Assembly: GCF_002305875.1 (NCBI RefSeq)
Contig: NZ_CP022098.1
Coordinates: 7,874,001-7,938,000 of the forward strand
Direction of reading: 5' to 3'
Origin: Cystobacter fuscus
GTDB lineage: Bacteria > Myxococcota > Myxococcia > Myxococcales > Myxococcaceae
Length of the DNA stretch: 64,000 nt
The notes below the pieces were generated by a model. The model searched no databases. It had not been told where the DNA came from and saw only the letters and a list, made by a program, of their open reading frames with translations. The position numbers and the translations under genes were made by a program. Below are positions 44,139-53,355 of this stretch, piece after piece. Each line of letters begins with the position of its first letter. Position 1 is the stretch's first letter.

Positions 44139-45227
44139 TCATCCGAGGAGCCCCTGGGCACGCATCAGTTCGGCCACCAGGATCGCTCCCTTGGCCGCTC
44201 CCATCTTGGTGTTGTGGGATACCAGCACGTATTTGAAGCCATTCTCCAACACCGAGTCCTCGCGCACCCGGCCCACGGTGGTGGCCATGCCCCCGTGGGT
44301 GTCCCGGTCCAGGCGGGGCTGGGGCCGGAACGGCTCGTCGAGCACCTCGATCCAGCGCGGCGGAGCCGACGGAAGCTGGCGCGCCACCTCGGCGCCCCGC
44401 CACTCGCGCATCGCCGCCACCACTTCCTGCACGGAGGCCTTGCGGGAGAGCGACACGAAGACGGACTCGGTGTGGCCCTCCATCACCGCCACCCGGGTGC
44501 AGGTGCACGAGACGCTCACGTCGTGCGGGGTCAGGGCGGTGCCCCCGGCGTCGAGTGAGCCCAGGATCTTCTTCGTCTCCACCTGGACCTTCTCCTCCTC
44601 CTTGGGAATGAAGGGGATGACGTTGTCCAGGATGTCCAGGCCGATGACGCCCGGCGAGCGACCCGCGCCGGACATGGCCTGCAGCGAGGTCATCAGCACG
44701 GACTTGACGCCGAAGTGCTCGGCGAGCGGGGCCAGGGTGATGGCCAGACCCGTGGTGGTGCAGTTGGGGATGGGGACGATGAAGCCCTTCCAGCCCCGCT
44801 GCTTGCGCTGCGCGCGGATGAGCGGCGCATGGGAGGCATTGACCGGGGGGATGAGCAGCGGGACGTCCGCCTCGTAGCGGAAGGCGCTGGCCGCGGAGAA
44901 CACGGGGATGTCGCGGGCGAGCCGGGGCTCGAGCTCCTTGGCCACATCCGACTCCACCGCCGAGAAGGCGATGTCATAGTCCCGGGCGTTGATCTGCTCC
45001 CCGCTCATCACCTTCAGCTTCGCGACGGACTCCGGGAGCGGCTCGGGGACGAACCAGGCCGTCATCCCGTTGGAGGCGCGCAACGCTTCCACATAGGACT
45101 TGCCCGCCGAGCGCGGCGAGGCCGCCAGGCCCGTGAGTTCGATGTCAGGGTGATCCTTGAGCGCGGAGATGAACTGCTGGCCGGCGAGTCCGGTGGCACC
45201 GATCAGCACGGCACGAAGCTTGGCCAT
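44139..45227 (-). CDS. asd: Aspartate-semialdehyde dehydrogenase (archaeal/yeast type)
   Basis: 362 residues. The N-terminal Rossmann motif VLIGATGLAGQQFISALKDH binds NADP; the catalytic cysteine is in IVPIPNCTTTGLAI near residue 156, and histidine lies in the C-terminal part (CTRVAVMEGHTESVF). The arrangement NCTTT and the MSGAGRSPGVIG stretch resemble the archaeal/fungal class rather than E. coli Asd (PGCNCTV). It makes aspartate semialdehyde for lysine, threonine, methionine and diaminopimelate. No lysine riboswitch is seen in the 98-base upstream gap. fdxA follows on the same strand. Confidence 0.92.
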   Translation of the reverse strand: MAKLRAVLIGATGLAGQQFISALKDHPDIELTGLAASPRSAGKSYVEALRASNGMTAWFVPEPLPESVAKLKVMSGEQINARDYDIAFSAVESDVAKELEPRLARDIPVFSAASAFRYEADVPLLIPPVNASHAPLIRAQRKQRGWKGFIVPIPNCTTTGLAITLAPLAEHFGVKSVLMTSLQAMSGAGRSPGVIGLDILDNVIPFIPKEEEKVQVETKKILGSLDAGGTALTPHDVSVSCTCTRVAVMEGHTESVFVSLSRKASVQEVVAAMREWRGAEVARQLPSAPPRWIEVLDEPFRPQPRLDRDTHGGMATTVGRVREDSVLENGFKYVLVSHNTKMGAAKGAILVAELMRAQGLLG

Positions 45228-45325
45228 GACGAGACATCCTTGATGGAGCGTGAGTTGCCCCGCGTCTTTACACGCATCGGCACCGCACTTCACCCTGCCC
45301 GGGAGTGCACTGGACCCCCGGATTC

Positions 45326-45685
45326 TCAACAGGCCTCGCTGGCCATGACCTGCGGGACATGATGGCACTCGGTGGGCATCCCCTGGCTCAGCCACCCCTG
45401 GAGACCCCCTTCCAGGCACACCGCGTTGAAGCCCAGGCGCCGCAGCAGCCGACAGACCCGGCGGGCGTCGGAGCCGTCCGGAGCACACCCACACACCACG
45501 ATGAGCTCGTCGTCGGGCAGCACCGCCCCATCCCGAAGAATCTCCTCGAAGGGCATCCACAAGGCGCCGGGGACATGGAGCCCGTAGCGAGCCCAATCCT
45601 CGGGCTCGCGGCAGTCGAGGACGAGCACCTCATCATCTCCAAGCCGCACGTACAGCTCGGCACAGGGCATACGGGCATCCACCAC
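45326..45685 (-). CDS. Rhodanese-like domain protein
   Basis: 119 residues. A single rhodanese domain: LVLDCREPEDWARYGLHVPG, then ALWMPFEEI, and the active loop VVCGCAPDGSDARRVC with cysteine at the expected position. The loop is longer than the usual six residues and lacks the classical CxxxxR pattern, so sulfurtransferase activity is unsure. Start is the GTG at 45685, six bases after AGGAGG; later ATG before PCAELYV would lose the site. It could serve in sulfur transfer or phosphate-like binding. Confidence 0.8.
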   Translation of the reverse strand: MVDARMPCAELYVRLGDDEVLVLDCREPEDWARYGLHVPGALWMPFEEILRDGAVLPDDELIVVCGCAPDGSDARRVCRLLRRLGFNAVCLEGGLQGWLSQGMPTECHHVPQVMASEAC

Positions 45686-45809
45686 CCGGAACCTCCTGTT
45701 GCGGTATCTATTAGGGGCAACCCGGGACCCGGTTAAACCCATCCCGAAGGCAGGCAGCCGCCCTGGGTGCTCCACGAGCCCGGAACCGCCCGGGTCCCAC
45801 GCTCCTGTC

Positions 45810-45838
45810 TTGACCCGGCGGATTCAGGTCCATATAAG
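45810..45838 (+). promoter_or_regulatory. Promoter of tRNA-Cys
   Basis: TTGACC (45810-45815), a 17-base spacer, TATAAG (45833-45838); each box matches 5 of 6 consensus positions. The predicted start near 45845 lies a dozen bases before the tRNA. Confidence 0.85.
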
Positions 45839-45856
45839 GCCGTACGCACGGTTCGC

Positions 45857-45928
45857 GGCGCCATAGCCAAGTGGTAAGGCAAGGGTCTGCAAAACCCTCA
45901 TTCCCCGGTTCGAATCCGGGTGGCGCCT
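45857..45928 (+). tRNA. tRNA-Cys (GCA)
   Basis: 72 bases; acceptor GGCGCCA pairs with TGGCGCC, discriminator T, CCA not encoded. Anticodon loop CTGCAAA gives GCA (Cys). T arm GGTTCGAATCC. It is a monocistronic unit with its own promoter and terminator. Confidence 0.97.
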
Positions 45929-45937
45929 CATCAAGAC

Positions 45938-45980
45938 AAGGCCCGATGTGGACTCCGGTCCCCATCGGGCCTTCGTGTTT
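45938..45980 (+). terminator. Intrinsic terminator of tRNA-Cys
   Basis: AAGGCCCGATG (45938-45948) pairs perfectly with CATCGGGCCTT (45963-45973), 11 bp with a 14-base loop, followed by CGTGTTT. It begins 10 bases after the tRNA end. Confidence 0.8.
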
Positions 45981-46114
45981 CCGCCCGCCGCGTCGTCCAC
46001 GAGCGAGCGGGAGGAGGCTCGCCAGCCCACTTGCCTCGCGGGAGGCCCGCCCCCCGCCCCCGCCAACGCAGCCGGGGGCCCGGTGGAGCAGCCCCCGTCA
46101 CCGCCCTCCGATCA

Positions 46115-49100
46115 TCAGCCCAGCGTCACGCGGGCGTTGCGGAACAGCCGCATCCACGGGCTGTCCTCGCCCCACTCCGGCGGGCACCACGAGTACTGCA
46201 CGCTGCGGCTCACGCGCTCCGGGTGCGGCATCATGATCGTCACCCGCCCGTCCCGGGACGTCAGGCCCGCGATGCCGTGCGGCGAGCCGCTCGGGTTGGC
46301 CGGGTACGTCTCCGTCACCCGCCCGTGGTTGTCCACGAAGCGCACGGGCACCACGCCCAGCCCGTTCACCCGCGCCGCCTCCTCGGCGGTGGAGAACTCC
46401 GCGCGGCCCTCGCCATGCGACGAGGCGATGGGGATGCGGCTGCCCGCCATGCCCTGGAAGAACAGCGAGGGGCTCGGCGCCACCTCCACCTGTACCAGCC
46501 GCGCCTCGAACTGCTCGGAGACGTTGCGCACGAAGTTCGGGAAGTGCTCGGCCCCGGGAATCAGCTCACGCAGCTGCGCCATCATCTGGCAGCCGTTGCA
46601 GATGCCCAGGCTGAAGGTGCCCGCACGCGCGAAGAACGCGGCGAACTCGTCCCGGGCACGCGCGTTGAACAGGATGGAGCGAGCCCAGCCGCCTCCCGCC
46701 CCCAGCACGTCTCCGTACGAGAAGCCGCCGCACGCCGCCAGGCCCGTGAAGTCCTTCAGCGACACCCTCCCGGTGAGCAGATCGCTCATGTGCACGTCCA
46801 CCGCGCTGAAGCCCGCGCGCACGAAGGCCCGCGCCATCTCCAACTGGCTGTTCACCCCCTGCTCGCGCAGGATGGCCACCCGGGGCCGCGCCCCCTTGGC
46901 GATGAACGGCGCCGCCATGTCCTCCGAGGGCGAGAACGTGAGCCGCGCGGACAGGCCCGGATCCGCCGGGTCGCACCTGGCGGCGTACTCCTGCTCGGCA
47001 CAGCGCGGGTTGTCGCGCAGCTTCTGCATCTCGTAGCTGACGCGCGACCACACCGCGCGCAGCCCCATCACGTCCTCCTCCAGCAGCACCCGCTCCCCGT
47101 GGCGCACCCGGGCCGTCAGGGCCGTGTGGGGGCGGCCCAGCTCGTGGCAGTGCGCCTCCAGCCCGTGCAGCTTCATCACCTCGCGCACCCGGGGGAGATC
47201 CGCCACCCGCACCTGGAGGATCGCGCCCAGCTCCTCGTTGAAGAGCGCCGCGACCGCGTCCGCCCCCAGGCCCGTCACGTCCACCTCGAAGCCGCAGTGT
47301 CCGGCGAAGGCCATCTCCACCAGCGTGGTGATCAACCCGCCGTCGGAGCGGTCATGGTAGGCGAGCAGCGTGCCCGTGTCGTTGAGCGCCTGCACCGCGG
47401 CGAAGAAGCCCTTGAGGGACTCGGGGTCGTCCACGTCCGGGCAGCGCGGGCCCACCTGGGAGTACGCCTGGGCGAGCACCGAGCCACCCAGCCGCTGCCG
47501 GCCCGCCGCCAGGTCCACGAACACCAGCCGGGTGTCCGCGCCCGGATCGCGCAGCTGGGGGGTGAGCGAGTGGCGCACGTCCAGCACCGGCGCGAAGGCC
47601 GACACGATGAGCGACAGGGGCGCCGTCACCGCCTTGCGCTGGCCCTGCTCCTCCCAGACGGTGCGCATGGACATGGAGTCCTTGCCCACGGGGATGGTGA
47701 GGCCGAGCGCCGGGCACAGCTCCATGCCCACCGCCTTCACCGCGGCGTAGAGGTTGGCGTCCTCGCCCGGGCTGCCCGCGGCCGCCATCCAGTTGGCCGA
47801 CAGCTTCACGTTGCCGAGCTGGGCCACGCGCGCCGCGGCGATGTTGGTGACGGCCTCGCCCACCGCCATGCGCGCCGAGGCCGCCGCGTCGATGAGCGCC
47901 ACCGGGGTGCGCTCGCCCACCGCCATGGCCTCGCCCGTGTAGCCCGCGTGCGCCGACAGCGTCACCGCGCAGTCCGCCACCGGCACCTGCCACGGGCCCA
48001 CCAGCTGATCCCTCGCCGTCAGGCCCGACACCGTCCGATCACCAATCGTGATGAGGAAGCCCTTGTCCGCCACCGTGGGGTGCGCGAGCACCCGGGAGAG
48101 CAGCTCCTTCACCGGCGCGTCCAGCTTCAGCTCCGCGTGCGCGAGCGGACGCGACTTCACGTCCCGGTGCATGCGCGGGGGCTTGCCGAACAGCACGTCC
48201 ATCGGGAGGTCGATGGGCGCGTTGCCGAACTGCTTGTCCCCCACCGTCAGCACCTGCTCGGCCGTGGCCTCGCCCAGCACCGCGAAGGGCGCGCGCTCGC
48301 GCTCGCACAGGGCCGTGAAGCGCGGGAGATCCTCCGGCGCGATCGCCAGCACGTAGCGCTCCTGCGCCTCGTTGCACCAGATCTCCACCGGCGACATGCC
48401 CGGCTCGGCGTTGGGCACCTCGCGCAGCTCGAAGCGTCCACCCAGGTCATTGTCGTGGATGAGCTCCGGCACCGCGTTGGACAGGCCGCCCGCCCCCACG
48501 TCGTGGATGGAGCGGATGGGGTTCTTCTCCCCCTGGGCCCAGCACTGATCGATGACCTCCTGGCAGCGCCGCTCCATCTCCGGGTTGTCGCGCTGCACCG
48601 AGGCGAAATCGAGGTCCGCCGCGCTCGAGCCCTGCGCCATCGAGGACGCCGCGCCGCCGCCCAGGCCGATGAGCATCGCCGGGCCGCCCAGCACGACGAT
48701 CTTGTCCCCCGGCTGGAGCGTGCCCTTGCGCACGTGCCCCGCCCGGATGTTGCCCAGGCCGCCGGCGATCATGATGGGCTTGTGGTAGCCGCGCACCTCC
48801 ACGCCCTCGGGCGTGGGCACCTGCATCTCGAAGCTGCGGAAGTAGCCGCACAGGTTGGGCCGGCCGAACTCGTTGTTGAAGGCGGCGCCGCCCAGGGGCC
48901 CGTCGATCATGATGTCGAGCGCGGACACGATGCGCTCGGGCTTCCCATAGGGCGTCTCCCACGGCTGCTCGTGGCCGGGGATGCGCAGGTTCGACACGGA
49001 GAAGCCACTCAGGCCCGCCTTGGGCCTGGCGCCCCGCCCGGTGGCGCCCTCGTCGCGGATTTCTCCGCCCGCGCCCGTGGAGGCCCCCGGATGGGGGGAG

Positions 49101-50011
49101 ATGGCGGTGGGATGGTTGTGCGTCTCCACCTTCATCAGGATGTGCGTGGGCTCGCGGTGGAAGCGGTACTCCCCGCTGTCGGGATCCGGAAAGAGGCGCT
49201 CCACCTCGAAGCCCTCCATCACCGCCGCGTTGTCCTTGTACGCCGACAGCACGCCCTCGGGGTGTGCCGCGTAGGTGTTCTTGATGGACTGGAAGAGCGA
49301 GCGCTCCTGCGCCACCCCATCCACCGTCCACGAAGCGTTGAAGATCTTGTGCCGGCAGTGCTCGCTGTTGGCCTGGGCGAACATCATCAGCTCGACGTCG
49401 GTGGGGTCTCGCTTCAGCTCGGTGAAGCGCGCCACCAGGTAGTCGATCTCATCCTCCGCCAGCGCCAGGCCCAGCGCGCGGTTGGCGGTGACGAGCGCCT
49501 CCCGGCCTCCCGCGAGCACCCCCACCCGGGTGAAGGACCGGGGCGTGTGCGCGGAGAAGAGGATGGCCGCGTCCTCCTCGCGCCCCACCACCGCCTGTGT
49601 CATCCGGTCGTGCAGCACCGGTTGCACCCGGGCGAGCGACCCGGGAGGCAGGGCATTGCCCGCCTCGTCGGCGATCCAATAGGCGATGGCACGCTCGATA
49701 CGCCGCACACCGAGCAAGCCACAGTTCTGGAAGATGTCGGTGGCCTTGGAGGACCAGGGGGAGATCGTCCCGGGCCGGGGGATGACGAGCTGGAGGCTGC
49801 CCCGCGGCTCCTTCCGGGCGAGCCGGGGACCGTACTCCAGTAGCTTGTCCACCAAGGAGCGCTCGGAGGCGGACAGGGCCGCGGGGACATCGAGGATGTG
49901 CACGAACTCGGCATAGACGGAGCCCACGGAGGGCTCGCGCTCACGACAGAGAGCGAGCAGCTTGGCCAGACGGAACTCGGAGAGGGCGGGGGCACCACGC
50001 AGGGTGAGCAT
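46115..50011 (-). CDS. purL: Phosphoribosylformylglycinamidine synthase (long form)
   Basis: 1298-residue single-chain enzyme of purine synthesis, FGAR to FGAM, using glutamine and ATP; the length equals the E. coli type. The N-terminal linker, two AIRS-like halves ([33 protein letters not shown]) and the C-terminal glutaminase domain are all present. The last reads [20 protein letters not shown] with the catalytic cysteine. ATG before [17 protein letters not shown]. Most Gram-positives and many others use the split PurLQS, so the long form fits proteobacteria. Convergent with tRNA-Cys. Confidence 0.98.
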   Translation of the reverse strand: MLTLRGAPALSEFRLAKLLALCREREPSVGSVYAEFVHILDVPAALSASERSLVDKLLEYGPRLARKEPRGSLQLVIPRPGTISPWSSKATDIFQNCGLLGVRRIERAIAYWIADEAGNALPPGSLARVQPVLHDRMTQAVVGREEDAAILFSAHTPRSFTRVGVLAGGREALVTANRALGLALAEDEIDYLVARFTELKRDPTDVELMMFAQANSEHCRHKIFNASWTVDGVAQERSLFQSIKNTYAAHPEGVLSAYKDNAAVMEGFEVERLFPDPDSGEYRFHREPTHILMKVETHNHPTAISPHPGASTGAGGEIRDEGATGRGARPKAGLSGFSVSNLRIPGHEQPWETPYGKPERIVSALDIMIDGPLGGAAFNNEFGRPNLCGYFRSFEMQVPTPEGVEVRGYHKPIMIAGGLGNIRAGHVRKGTLQPGDKIVVLGGPAMLIGLGGGAASSMAQGSSAADLDFASVQRDNPEMERRCQEVIDQCWAQGEKNPIRSIHDVGAGGLSNAVPELIHDNDLGGRFELREVPNAEPGMSPVEIWCNEAQERYVLAIAPEDLPRFTALCERERAPFAVLGEATAEQVLTVGDKQFGNAPIDLPMDVLFGKPPRMHRDVKSRPLAHAELKLDAPVKELLSRVLAHPTVADKGFLITIGDRTVSGLTARDQLVGPWQVPVADCAVTLSAHAGYTGEAMAVGERTPVALIDAAASARMAVGEAVTNIAAARVAQLGNVKLSANWMAAAGSPGEDANLYAAVKAVGMELCPALGLTIPVGKDSMSMRTVWEEQGQRKAVTAPLSLIVSAFAPVLDVRHSLTPQLRDPGADTRLVFVDLAAGRQRLGGSVLAQAYSQVGPRCPDVDDPESLKGFFAAVQALNDTGTLLAYHDRSDGGLITTLVEMAFAGHCGFEVDVTGLGADAVAALFNEELGAILQVRVADLPRVREVMKLHGLEAHCHELGRPHTALTARVRHGERVLLEEDVMGLRAVWSRVSYEMQKLRDNPRCAEQEYAARCDPADPGLSARLTFSPSEDMAAPFIAKGARPRVAILREQGVNSQLEMARAFVRAGFSAVDVHMSDLLTGRVSLKDFTGLAACGGFSYGDVLGAGGGWARSILFNARARDEFAAFFARAGTFSLGICNGCQMMAQLRELIPGAEHFPNFVRNVSEQFEARLVQVEVAPSPSLFFQGMAGSRIPIASSHGEGRAEFSTAEEAARVNGLGVVPVRFVDNHGRVTETYPANPSGSPHGIAGLTSRDGRVTIMMPHPERVSRSVQYSWCPPEWGEDSPWMRLFRNARVTLG

Positions 50012-50328
50012 GGAATCTCTGGGAGAGAGGGGCCGAGGGGAAGGGTTCAGAACGCGGGCGTCTTAACCGAGGCGCCCTCCTCATTCGAGGAGATCTCGCG
50101 CCGAATTGTGGTTGAATGCGCGGCCATGGGGCGGGATTCAGTACGAGCAGGCATCCAGGGGGCTGATGCGTCGAGGACAGTGGGGGACCGGCGTGAATAC
50201 ACGCCCGAGGTCCGTCACTCCGCCGCACACGAACGCTCGGGCTTGAGTAGGGTAGCCCCCCCTCCTGTCCTCCACCGATCGCCAGGACATCCTTTCTCCT
50301 CCTCCGTGGTTTCTCCGAGAGATTCCCG
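50012..50328. other. Divergent intergenic region purL / molybdopterin oxidoreductase
   Basis: 317 bases with no gene I can support. A perfect hairpin CTCCTC-ATTC-GAGGAG lies at 50077-50092, near the purL side. The region is less GC-rich around 50100-50125 and probably holds the promoters of both divergent genes, but no clear -35/-10 pair stands out. No purine riboswitch motif is seen. Confidence 0.5.
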
Positions 50329-52554
50329 ATGAGCCCTACCCCTTCCCCCTCCGCCGTCCACTTCCGCACGTGCAACCTGTGCGAGGCCATGTGCGGCCTG
50401 CGCATCGAGACCGCCGGGGACCGAGTCACCTCCATCCGCGGAGATGACGAGGATCCCTTCAGCCAGGGCCACATCTGCCCCAAGGCCGTCGCGCTCCAGG
50501 ATCTCCACGAGGATCCCGATCGGCTCCGGAACCCCGTGCGGCGCACCGCCTCGGGCTGGCAGCCGCTGTCGTGGAAGGAAGCCCTCGACGAGACGGCGAA
50601 GCGCCTGCACGCCGTGCAGCAGAAGCACGGCCGGGACGCGGTGGGCGTGTACGTGGGCAATCCCACCGTGCACAACCACGGCGCCATGCTCCTGCTGCCC
50701 TTCCTCCTGAAGGCGCTGCGCACGCGCAACAAGTTCTCGGCCACGTCGGTGGACCAGCTCCCGCACCACGTCGCCTCCTACCTGATGTTCGGGCACCAGC
50801 TGCTCATCCCCATCCCGGACATCGACCGCACGCACTTCATGCTCATCCTCGGGGCCAATCCGCTCGCCTCCAATGGCAGCCTGATGACGGCGCCGGGCAC
50901 GCGCGGCCGGCTCAAGGCCATCCAGCAGCGCGGCGGCAAGGTGGTGGTGGTGGACCCGCGCCGCACGGAGACGGCCCGCATCGCGGACGAGCACCTCTTC
51001 ATCCGCCCCGGCACCGATGCGCTCTGGCTCTTCTCGCTCCTGCACGTGCTGCTGGGCGCGGGGCCGAAGCTCGGGCGGCTCGCGGACTTCACCGATGGCC
51101 TGGTGCACGTGAAGGAGCTCGCGCGCGAGTTCACCCCCGAGCGCGCCGCGATCCACACCGGCATCCCCGCGGACACCACGCGGCGGCTCGCGCTCGAGCT
51201 GGCCGCCTCGTCCTCCGCCGTCTGCTACGGCCGCGTGGGCGTGTCCACCCAGCCCTTCGGCGCGCTGTGCCAGTGGCTCATCAACGTCATCAACGTGGTG
51301 ACGGGCAACATGGATCGCGAGGGCGGCGCCATGTTCACCCTGCCCGCCTTCGATCTGATCAAGGGCCCCCGCCCCCTGACGGCCGGCCGCGGCAGCATGG
51401 GCCGCTTCAAGAGCCGCGTGCGCGGGCTGGCCGAGTTCTCCGGTGAGCTGCCCGTGTCCGTGCTCGGCGAGGAGATCCTCACCCCGGGCGAGGGGCAGAT
51501 CCGCGCCCTGGTCACCTCGGCGGGCAACCCCGTGGTCTCCACCCCCAACGGCCGGCAGCTCGATCAGGCGTTCGGGTCGCTCGACTTCATGGTGAGCATC
51601 GATCCGTACATCAACGAGACGACCCGGCACGCGCACATCATCCTGCCGCCCGTCACGCAGCTCGAGCGCGGCCACTACGATCTCATCTTCAACACGTTCG
51701 CGGTGCGCAACACCGTGAAGTACTCGGCGCCCCTCTTCACGCCACCGCCGGGCGCGCTCCAGGACTGGGAGATCTTCCTGGAGCTCAAGCACCGCCTGGA
51801 CTCGCTGCGCGGCGAGCCCCTCACGCGCGGCGAGCTGCCCTACCGGGCCCTCAAGGCGCTCGGCCCCGAGGGCATCCTCGACCTCGGCCTGCGCGGGGGC
51901 CCCTACGGCATGCGGCTGAAGCCCTGGCGCCGGGGACTGAGCCTCGCGAGCCTCAAGGCCGCGCCCCATGGCGTGGACCTGGGCCCCCTCAAGCCCTGCT
52001 TCCCCGAGCGGCTCGCCACGCGCGGACACCGCCTCCAGCTCGCCCCCGAGCCGTTGGTGGCCGACGTGGACCGGCTGCGCCAGGCCTTCCCCGCCACACC
52101 CCCGGCCTTCGCTTCCGAGGACGCGCTGCTGCTCATCGGCCGGCGCCACGTGCGCGACAACAACTCGTGGATGCACAACGTGCCCCGGCTCGTCAGTGGC
52201 AAGCCGCGCTGCACGCTCATGGTGCACCCCGAGGACGCGCGGCGCCTCGGCCTCGAGGAGGGACAGGAGGCACTCGTCACCTCCCGTGTGGGCGAAGTCA
52301 AAGCCCCCGTGAACGTGACGGACGAAGTGATGCCCGGCGTGGTGAGCCTGCCCCACGGCTACGGCCATGGGCGCCAGGGCATCCAGATGCAGGTGGCCGG
52401 CGCACATGCCGGAGTCAGCATCAATGATGTCACCGATGATCAGGTTTTGGATGCAATCGGTGGAAACGCCGCATTCAGCGGGATTCAGGTGCGGGTCCAA
52501 CCGGTACAATCAATGAGCACGACCGTGCAACCGCGGCAATCCGCGATCGAGTGA
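50329..52554 (+). CDS. Molybdopterin-dependent oxidoreductase (formate dehydrogenase/NapA-like)
   Basis: 741-residue Mo-bisMGD enzyme. The N-terminal iron-sulfur motif FRTCNLCEAMCGLRI with the fourth cysteine in GHICPKAVALQD (about residue 55) binds one [4Fe-4S]; there is no twin-arginine signal, so it is cytoplasmic. Molybdopterin-binding motifs follow (LILGANPLASNGSLMTAPGT, VVVVDPRRTETARIAD, HIILPPVTQLERG), and the C-terminal dinucleotide-binding domain (LIGRRHVRDNNSWMHNVPRL). No partner subunit genes are nearby, so its electron acceptor and substrate are unknown. GST-like gene starts 10 bases downstream. Confidence 0.9.
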   Translation: MSPTPSPSAVHFRTCNLCEAMCGLRIETAGDRVTSIRGDDEDPFSQGHICPKAVALQDLHEDPDRLRNPVRRTASGWQPLSWKEALDETAKRLHAVQQKHGRDAVGVYVGNPTVHNHGAMLLLPFLLKALRTRNKFSATSVDQLPHHVASYLMFGHQLLIPIPDIDRTHFMLILGANPLASNGSLMTAPGTRGRLKAIQQRGGKVVVVDPRRTETARIADEHLFIRPGTDALWLFSLLHVLLGAGPKLGRLADFTDGLVHVKELAREFTPERAAIHTGIPADTTRRLALELAASSSAVCYGRVGVSTQPFGALCQWLINVINVVTGNMDREGGAMFTLPAFDLIKGPRPLTAGRGSMGRFKSRVRGLAEFSGELPVSVLGEEILTPGEGQIRALVTSAGNPVVSTPNGRQLDQAFGSLDFMVSIDPYINETTRHAHIILPPVTQLERGHYDLIFNTFAVRNTVKYSAPLFTPPPGALQDWEIFLELKHRLDSLRGEPLTRGELPYRALKALGPEGILDLGLRGGPYGMRLKPWRRGLSLASLKAAPHGVDLGPLKPCFPERLATRGHRLQLAPEPLVADVDRLRQAFPATPPAFASEDALLLIGRRHVRDNNSWMHNVPRLVSGKPRCTLMVHPEDARRLGLEEGQEALVTSRVGEVKAPVNVTDEVMPGVVSLPHGYGHGRQGIQMQVAGAHAGVSINDVTDDQVLDAIGGNAAFSGIQVRVQPVQSMSTTVQPRQSAIE

Positions 52555-52564
52555 GACGACGCCC

Positions 52565-53293
52565 ATGATCACCCTCTATCAAACCCCAGTGGCCTGGGGG
52601 ACCCCGAACCTCAGCCCGTTCTGCTTCAAGCTGGAGGCCTACCTGCGGATGGTGGACCTGCCCTATGAGGTGAAGCTGGCGGATCTGCGCTACGCCCCCA
52701 AGGGCAAGGCGCCCTACGCCGACATCGACGGCACGATCATGGGTGACTCCCAGTTCATCATCGAGCGGCTGAAGAAGCAGTATGGGGATCCGCTCGACTC
52801 GAAGCTGACGCCGGAGCAGGTGGCGGTGGGCCACGCGGTGCGGCGCATGCTGGAGGAGTGCACCTACTGGTACATCGTGTACATGCGCTGGGTGGACGAG
52901 GCCGGCTGGCTCGCCTATCTGCCCGTCGCCGAGACGATGGTGCCCCACGTCGTGGGCGGACAGGTGCCGCTGTCGGATCTGCGCCAGAAGATGCTGCAGA
53001 TCCTCCATGACCAGGGCACGGGACGCCACGCCATGGACGAGGTGCAGGAGCTGGCCAAGGCGGACATCTTCTCGATCGCGACGATCATGGGCAACAAGCC
53101 CTACCTGCTGAGCGAGACGCCCTCGTCGTTCGACGCGGTGGTGTACTCGTTCCTGGTGAGCATCATCGCCAACCCCGTGGACACGGAGCTCAAGCAGTAC
53201 ACCCTGAGCCAGACGAACCTGGTGCGCTACTGCGCCAAGTTCAAGTCGCGCTACTTCGCCAACTGGAAGCCGCCCGAGTTCAAGGCCGCCTGA
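52565..53293 (+). CDS. FAXC/metaxin-like glutathione S-transferase-fold protein
   Basis: 242 residues. Thioredoxin-like N-terminal part LYQTPVAWGTPNLSPFCFKL with a single cysteine, then YLRMVDLPYEVKLADLRYAP and IMGDSQFIIERLKKQYG; the C-terminal half is helical (RRMLEECTYWYIVYMRWVDE). The NLSPF and EECTYWYIVYMRW patterns are those of the failed-axon-connections/metaxin-like GST group found in animals and scattered bacteria. The classical GST catalytic tyrosine/serine is not evident. It probably shares a transcript with the molybdopterin enzyme. Confidence 0.82.
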   Translation: MITLYQTPVAWGTPNLSPFCFKLEAYLRMVDLPYEVKLADLRYAPKGKAPYADIDGTIMGDSQFIIERLKKQYGDPLDSKLTPEQVAVGHAVRRMLEECTYWYIVYMRWVDEAGWLAYLPVAETMVPHVVGGQVPLSDLRQKMLQILHDQGTGRHAMDEVQELAKADIFSIATIMGNKPYLLSETPSSFDAVVYSFLVSIIANPVDTELKQYTLSQTNLVRYCAKFKSRYFANWKPPEFKAA

Positions 53294-53355
53294 AGTCACA
53301 CGCGCGCGAACAGGGAATGGCGGGCGGAGCGGTCCACGGTTAGCGTCGGGGGGCT

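Noticed and set aside
45228-45325. Lysine riboswitch before asd
   Set aside because: Only 98 bases and no matching stems or conserved loop sequences.
45920-49843. 1307-codon plus-strand frame opposite purL
   Set aside because: Same antisense GC effect; begins inside tRNA-Cys terminator sequence and has no recognisable domain.
50012-50328. Small gene in the purL/molybdopterin gap (plus-strand frame of 144 codons)
   Set aside because: It begins inside purL, has no ribosome site and its residues are low-complexity.
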